Origin: Phallusia mammillata
Lineage: Eukaryota > Chordata > Ascidiacea > Phlebobranchia > Ascidiidae
Assembly (NCBI GenBank): GCA_003260075.1
Contig: QLIY01000210.1
Location: 40,322-104,321, forward strand
Reading direction: 5' to 3'
DNA length: 64,000 nt
Below the pieces are notes generated by a model that saw only the letters and a list, made by a program, of their open reading frames with translations, did no database searches and was not told where the DNA came from. A program made the translations under genes and the position numbers. Shown here piece after piece: positions 58,708 through 64,000 of this stretch. Numbering within the stretch: position 1 is the stretch's first letter; the number at the start of each line of letters is the position of its first letter.

Positions 58708-59071
58708 AAAAGCAAACTCTCTTTGAATGCGATTGACTCTGTGCTCCTCGGTTTTAACAACACGCCCCGTGCACTCAACATTCCAGGTATATACTCCACC
58801 TCTGTATATGTGACTTGCGCGTGCCCAGTCCTATTTATGCGGAGTTTATGAACGAATATGGTTTGGGGCTGACTAATAGAGGGGGGGGGGGACGATTGGA
58901 AAGCAAACTCTCTTTGAATGCGATTGACTCTGTGCTCCTCGGCTTTAACAACACGCCCTGTGCACTCCACATTCCAGGAATATACTCCACCTCTGTATAT
59001 GTGACTTGCGCGTGCCCAGTTCCATTTATGCGGAGTTTATGAACGAATATGGTTTGGGGCTGACTAATAGA
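58708..59071. repeat. False tandem duplication around a G11 tract
   Basis: A 173-bp segment from 'aaagcaaactctctttgaat' to 'ggggctgactaataga' is repeated after G11 at 58881-58891, with about six substitutions. The second copy reads on into 'tatcacagg'. Confidence 0.84.
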
Positions 59072-59911
59072 TATCACAGGTGCGAGACGGTTACGAAATT
59101 TTCATCGTAACAAACTGTTGCGTAAAAGTACTTCGTAAGTGTTTGGCGTTAGTAACCTTTTGCGCATTTGTAACCAATGTAAATTTAATTGCGTTACATT
59201 ATCCATATACCTGGGCTTATTGGTCCTTGTTTTTAGTTTTAAACGTTTTAGTCTTAACAAACTTTTGTTACAAACAAAATACGGTGGCTTTCGACCAAAT
59301 ATTAACCCATTTCACATGTTTCTTTAAATACAATGGCAAAGAATATTTAGTTTAACAGCAAATAAAGTATAAAACGGTTTAAAAACGCGTAGCTTCTTAC
59401 AGCTCTATCTATTGCGCCTGTAAAACTTATGACAAAATTTTCTATTTAAAAACTAACTTCGACTTACCATATACACATAACGCTACTGATAACACGAGGT
59501 CTACATACACTACAAACTAACTTTATCGCTATTGCTGTGTTTAAACCACGAGTAACCATAGGGGACCACAAGCAACGAATAAAATTGTCTTGGCTGTCGA
59601 AATTTGATTCCAGCGCTACTGAAAATCGCCCAGGGGTTTGCAAAGCCTAAATCGGTGCGAATTAAATCCGAGATGAAGTGTAAAACTTATATCGTTGATC
59701 TTTTACCGTTTTTTACTGTTTGATTTCAAATTGACGTGAAGTAACATTTTCCCGCGCTTATGCGAGTGCAGAAAGACTCAATTTTTTTGACAAACGTCTT
59801 ACACGAAAACAGTTTTTGCTAAATGTTAAAGTTCAAATTATTTTTCACAAATTGAACAAAACGCAAAGTAATATTGAACTTAATGGCAGCAGTTTAAACC
59901 CATTTAAAAAA

Positions 59912-59989
<78 letters not shown>
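59912..59989. repeat. G78 tract
   Basis: Seventy-eight G with no flanking duplication seen. Probable sized gap. A poly-Gly frame across it is meaningless. Confidence 0.68.
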
Positions 59990-59990
<1 letters not shown>

Positions 59991-60294
59991 TGACAGAAAT
60001 GTGTATTTAAAATCAGCGATGGATGTTATAGTAAACGTGGTCGTTTTAGGAAACAAATATTAAACGTTACACAAGGTGTGTGCAAAATAAGATTAAATGT
60101 TTGCTTTTTGTTCACATACCTTCAATTACTGAAGTTATGAACAAAAATACACTTGAATTTACTTTGTTTCATATCATCTGCAAATCAAACCACAATAAGT
60201 CTCGCAAATCACAAACAAAGTTTAATTAGAAATATTCCTATGTCCCAAATTTGAGCCTAAGCCCACTATACACCCAACTGCCGACTACAATTAT

Positions 60295-60535
60295 AACTTA
60301 CAAAACTAACGATCTCATAATACATAAACAATTAACAAGCCGGTAACCATTACAGCAAAAAACAGACATCAACTCTATAAACGAGCTTTTCCTTTAAGCA
60401 AAGTTAACATCGGGGGGGGGGAAGCTTACAAAACTAACGATCTCATAATACATAAACAACAAGCCGGTAACCATTACAGCAAAAAATAGACATCAACTCT
60501 ATAAACGAGCTTTTCCTTTAAGCAAAGTTAACATC
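60295..60535. repeat. False tandem duplication around a G10 tract
   Basis: The segment 'cttacaaaactaacgatctc' to 'aaagttaacatc' occurs before and after G10 at 60412-60421. The second copy lacks four bases in 'aaacaattaacaagcc'. Confidence 0.82.
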
Positions 60536-61078
60536 AGTAGTTGACACTCTGTCATTTACAGACTTCTTTTTTCACCTGAAGCTCAGAGTTACCTGTGCAA
60601 GTCGCCGTCGCCACATGCAGACGTTGTAATATAAACACACATGACATAACTATGCCCGGAACTATTATGTGACACACGAGCGCCGCTGGTGTGCATTTTG
60701 TTTTGTGATGCACCAAAGTTCTGGTTTCCAAGATACGTTGCATATTTTTAGAAGTTAAAGATTTAAGTCAGTAAGCAGGACTATTCGCAAGAAGACCGTG
60801 TCAAAGGTTTGGACCAATAAACAAACCAAAATTCATGCAATAGCCCACCACAAAGATTGAACTAGATTTAGGCATATTATCTCAACTTGTTGTCGTATAT
60901 GCCAAAATACCATTACTTTTGCATCGTTAAACAGCACTACTTCATTTATCTATGTAACAAACATAACAATATCTGGCTCCAAACACCACAAAAACCTTGT
61001 AAAGCTGCTTTTAAAACTTTTAAACAAGTTTGGTTCATATTTTTCAATAAGCTTTTAGTAGAATATCATCCAACAAAA

Positions 61079-61292
61079 CGTCAACTAGAATTTACCATAA
61101 ATAAAAAGAACTAACAATAATTTGCCATACTAGCAATTTCCTAGAAACGGGATTATCTAGTTTTTGCTTGAAATGGAAAGGGGGGGGGGAACGGCAACTA
61201 GAATTTACCATAAATATAAAGAACTAACATTAATTTAACAAACTAGCAATTCCCTAGAAACGGGATTATCTAGTTTTTGCTTGAAATGGAAA
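61079..61292. repeat. False tandem duplication around a G10 tract
   Basis: A 101-bp segment (61079-61179) is repeated at 61191-61292 with several substitutions. G10 lies at 61180-61189. Confidence 0.82.
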
Positions 61293-62010
61293 ATATTTTA
61301 AGATGTACAGAACTAAATAAATAAACCATGTGAGAATTATTTGCAGTCAGTATTTGCCTTCAAAAGGTAACATTTCTATCACCTGTTGGAACCATCTTTG
61401 ATTAATAAATAAAATTTAGACTTAAAAATTTGAGCCGACGTTTCTCCAGAAACGTACACTAAAAATCTTAGCATTGACACTAAAGCTACGCTTAAAACTT
61501 TCGCAAAAGAGGATTAAAATATAGGCAGGGCGTCGGTGCAAACGGCAACCAACATCCACAAAGTTACAAACATTACGCTTTCGGAATCTCTTGATTGCGA
61601 TTCCACACCGATCCAGCCACTTGGACCGAACCGATGCACCATGAACGGTGAAAGCCCTTTTAACGCAAACAGCCGATTTTTGTCAATTCATTCGATGAAA
61701 TAAACTTCCGTTTGTGGTGCGCGCGTGCTCACAACTTACAACAGTTATTTAACGTTGTATGTACAAATAAAGCGTACGAATAACTTGTGGAAGGTCATAA
61801 GGTGAAGACTTCACATTTTTGAGTTGCGCTAACAATCTGCAGATGAAACGGAGCCTTTTTTTTATTTATGGGCCATTTGTTAAAAACGTAGGCATGGCGA
61901 CATCGGTCTATTGCTTAAAATGCGCGTACTTAATTTTGGGCATCTACTCTATTGGAATGATTTTGTGTGTTTACATGTTACTAACATGGCATTGTGTTCA
62001 TATACTATAC

Positions 62011-62328
62011 CAGTTGTTCTCAGATCGTTCCAGGCCATGAACCACCGGTTTAATTAACTGAATATTGTGGAACAGTCCACCGTTAAGTAAGAATAGAGAA
62101 AGCATCCACCATTAGAATGCCGGTTTAAAACATATGCAAAATTTGGAGAAGTGATATCAAAAAACTGACAGCTAACAATAAACAGCCTAGCCAATAACTT
62201 GAATGTGCTTTGTTCGTTTTGAAAAGTCAATAAATGAGATGAAACTACTTCCAGTTTATGACCAAGTATAATTAACATACTATGGACCACCCAAACAGTC
62301 TTCATAGACGACCAATTGAGAACCACTG
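62011..62328. mobile_element. hAT-type MITE 'CAGTGGTTCTCAA'
   Basis: A 318-bp element with ends CAGTTGTTCTCAGATCG and CGACCAATTGAGAACCACTG. Flanks tactatac and taccatac are an 8-bp duplication with one mismatch. 'ggtccatagt' and 'ggccatgaaccaccgg' lie near the ends, as in Charlie-like elements. Confidence 0.75.
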
Positions 62329-62962
62329 TACCATACAGATACAGATTCAATTGATTGATTTTGATCAGTGTAAAACTGTTATAAAGGCTGATTAAACTCA
62401 TCAACAAAGTAGCAAAGTCGAACAGCATGGAAAATTTATTCACGATATACACTCTATTTGATGGGAGCGAAAAAAGAAAGAGATAGTGCAAGAGGCAATA
62501 GGGGCACAACGAAGTACAAGACAGCCACAGCAATGATAAGACTGCAGAAAATGCTGGACAATCTTGTCAGGACGGAGGAGCATGAACTTGGTTTTGTAAA
62601 TGGGCTAAAGTGACGACTGAAAGTTGAACTTTATGTAGTGTTGTCGAGCCAAAGAGTCTTAGTAGAGGTTTTTGCGGCAAAGAGACTGTCCTGCAAAAAT
62701 AATTTGATGCTTGGTTTAGGCCTGTGGAGAAAAGATTTTTTAGAGGTTATGTATGTAACACTGTTACCACGAACACAATGGTAAAAACGGGACAAAATTT
62801 ATGTAGGTTGCTCAAATAATTCACCTTTTGCGCATGTAAAAGCAATAAATCAGTTTTCAAAAAACATAGGACCAAATTGGGCCGACTTTCAAAACATTTA
62901 CTGTTTATAAATATTGTGGAAAGTCTGAAAGAATTTACAAGAGAAATTCGCAAAACTTTAAG

Positions 62963-63140
62963 CAGTGTTTCTCAATCCTTTTAGGTCTTAGTGTATTTTG
63001 GAGTAAATATAGTCATTTCTGGACTTAATGTAATTGAAATTTATCAAAAACAGTATTGTCGGGTAAAAATGTGTTTTTGTTTGTCGTGAATTTACCAAAA
63101 ATTTACATTTTGGAGTGAAAGCTAAGATCAAGAAACACTG
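62963..63140. mobile_element. hAT-like MITE 'CAGTGTTTCT'
   Basis: A 178-bp stretch with ends CAGTGTTTCTCAATC and GATCAAGAAACACTG, inverted repeats matching at 13 of 15 positions. No target duplication is visible, so insertion may be old. Confidence 0.55.
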
Positions 63141-64000
63141 CATTGCGCATAGGTGCTCCAAACTCAGGTATTGTCACATTGGGCATTTTGGAATTTTTCC
63201 AACATTTTTTACAGTTTGTCATATTGACGTCGGCGTACTGTTCATACAAATCTTTTTTCTTACTATTTATAAAATCATGTGGCTTGAAGGAACGTATGTG
63301 AAGACATTCCATTGCATTAGAAACACATAACAGAACAAAAAGAACACAAAAAAGAAATGCATAACATAAATATACTATATCTTTGGGTTACGGAAGAACG
63401 GGTTAGTTTTGCTACGGAAAAACGATAAAACTGGAGAAAGTAAAAAAGTAACCACTTATTTTAGACCGGTTGGTTGACGTTTAGATCGACAAGCAATGTA
63501 TAAGTTTATGCCGACATTTTTAATAGGGACGAAAACTGCGACTATTTTAGCCTATGATAAATGTAACCTGTAATAGGGTGGGAATTATTTAAGCAGAATT
63601 AAATATCAAAGACCACAAATAACAGTTTGAATGCACCTTTTAACCAGCAATGTTTATTTAACAAACTATATTTGCCATGTTAGGATTAAGAATAACACTT
63701 TGGAACACAGATTTTGGTTCAATTTTGATTTGGTTGAAACGAGCAAAAAAGGGTGAATAGATTAAAATAATTGTACGTTTTGGTCTTAAGTGCCAAAGTA
63801 GAGATGGGCGCTTACTTTGGTAGCAACAATAAGTTTCAGCATTATTTCACTTTTGAGTGGATGGTTTGTTAAAATTTTGTGATTGTTTGGTTGGTTGGTT
63901 GTTTGCTTGCAGTGACGTCACACAATGGGACAAAATAAAAACAAACAAAACAGACAATGTGCCGCTTTTTGCTCTCGAACACTTTGATAATGAAAAGGAC

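Larger units (their letters stand above)
51258..64000. other. About 12.7 kb upstream of the Wnt gene without a supported gene
   Basis: It contains only repeats and assembly duplications listed separately. CpG-richer spots with CRE or CACGTG sites occur near 57320-57370 ('gtgacgtcacagaggcacgtg') and 58640 and may be promoters or Wnt enhancers. Open frames of 60-108 codons (e.g. around 54254, 55984, 57849 and 61819) lack ATG context, domains or splice support. Confidence 0.5.

Noticed and set aside
59816-60010. Open frame with a long poly-Gly run
   Set aside because: It is created by the G78 tract and has no coding support on either side.
19568-61189. G tracts as G-quadruplex elements driving tandem duplications
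   Set aside because: The uniform length of 10, the allele-like copies and the sharp C-to-G switch along the window favour assembly filler.
1-64000. CRISPR arrays, bacterial operons, phage or viral genes
   Set aside because: None is visible; splice sites, SINEs and MITEs show animal nuclear DNA, and I recognise no retroviral or other viral coding region.

Overview
This is a piece of animal nuclear genome, AT-rich, with spliced genes and many small DNA transposons. The gene content points to a chordate with compact genes, most likely an ascidian (sea squirt, possibly Ciona): a chordate-type Wnt6-like gene, a two-somatomedin-B EndoU gene, short exons with GT-AG introns, and high allelic divergence visible in redundant assembly pieces. 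The species is inferred from style, not from a match.

Layout. (1) 1-9.1 kb: 3' part of a CTDSP/SCP-type phosphatase gene on the + strand (five coding exons, 307-6193). (2) 9-16 kb: no recognisable gene; hAT-like miniature elements, a tRNA-like pseudogene and a promoter-like cluster near 9.75 kb. (3) 16.3-17.6 kb: a small unrecognised three-exon gene on the - strand, with an inverted copy of its first exon facing it. (4) 19.7-35.2 kb: two EndoU (XendoU) endoribonuclease genes, arranged head to head. Gene A (- strand, 29.46 to 19.76 kb) codes for a hydrophobic leader, two somatomedin B domains and EndoU, and loses its last exons at a 62-G tract. Gene B (+ strand, 30.78-35.23 kb) codes for a signal peptide plus EndoU and is complete. 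The shared EndoU exons have identical lengths (200, 100 and 127 nt) and phases, so the pair arose by gene duplication. A third gene of unknown function (two exons, 26.5-27.9 kb, + strand) sits inside gene A's long intron. (5) 37.2-51.2 kb: a six-exon Wnt gene, best matching Wnt6, on the - strand and tail to tail with EndoU gene B. (6) 51.3-64 kb: no gene that I can support; repeats only.

The most striking structure in the window is not biological. About 30 homopolymer tracts, mostly exactly 10 nt and some 30-84 nt, are usually flanked by near-identical copies of 50-1000 bp. All five on the left (to 12.25 kb) are poly-C and all 25 on the right (from 19.57 kb) are poly-G. This looks like gap filler between unmerged overlapping contigs or haplotypes, with one scaffold block reversed. 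It creates false tandem duplications, including a false second copy of two EndoU exons. Real mobile elements include a hAT element nested in a hAT MITE that fills almost all of intron 2 of EndoU gene B, several hAT MITEs with 8-bp target duplications, a pogo/Tigger-like MITE and a tRNA-derived SINE family. I saw no convincing undescribed system. The best biological leads are the EndoU pair, the long open frame upstream of the Wnt signal peptide, and a CRE-bearing 20-bp minisatellite beside a Wnt exon.
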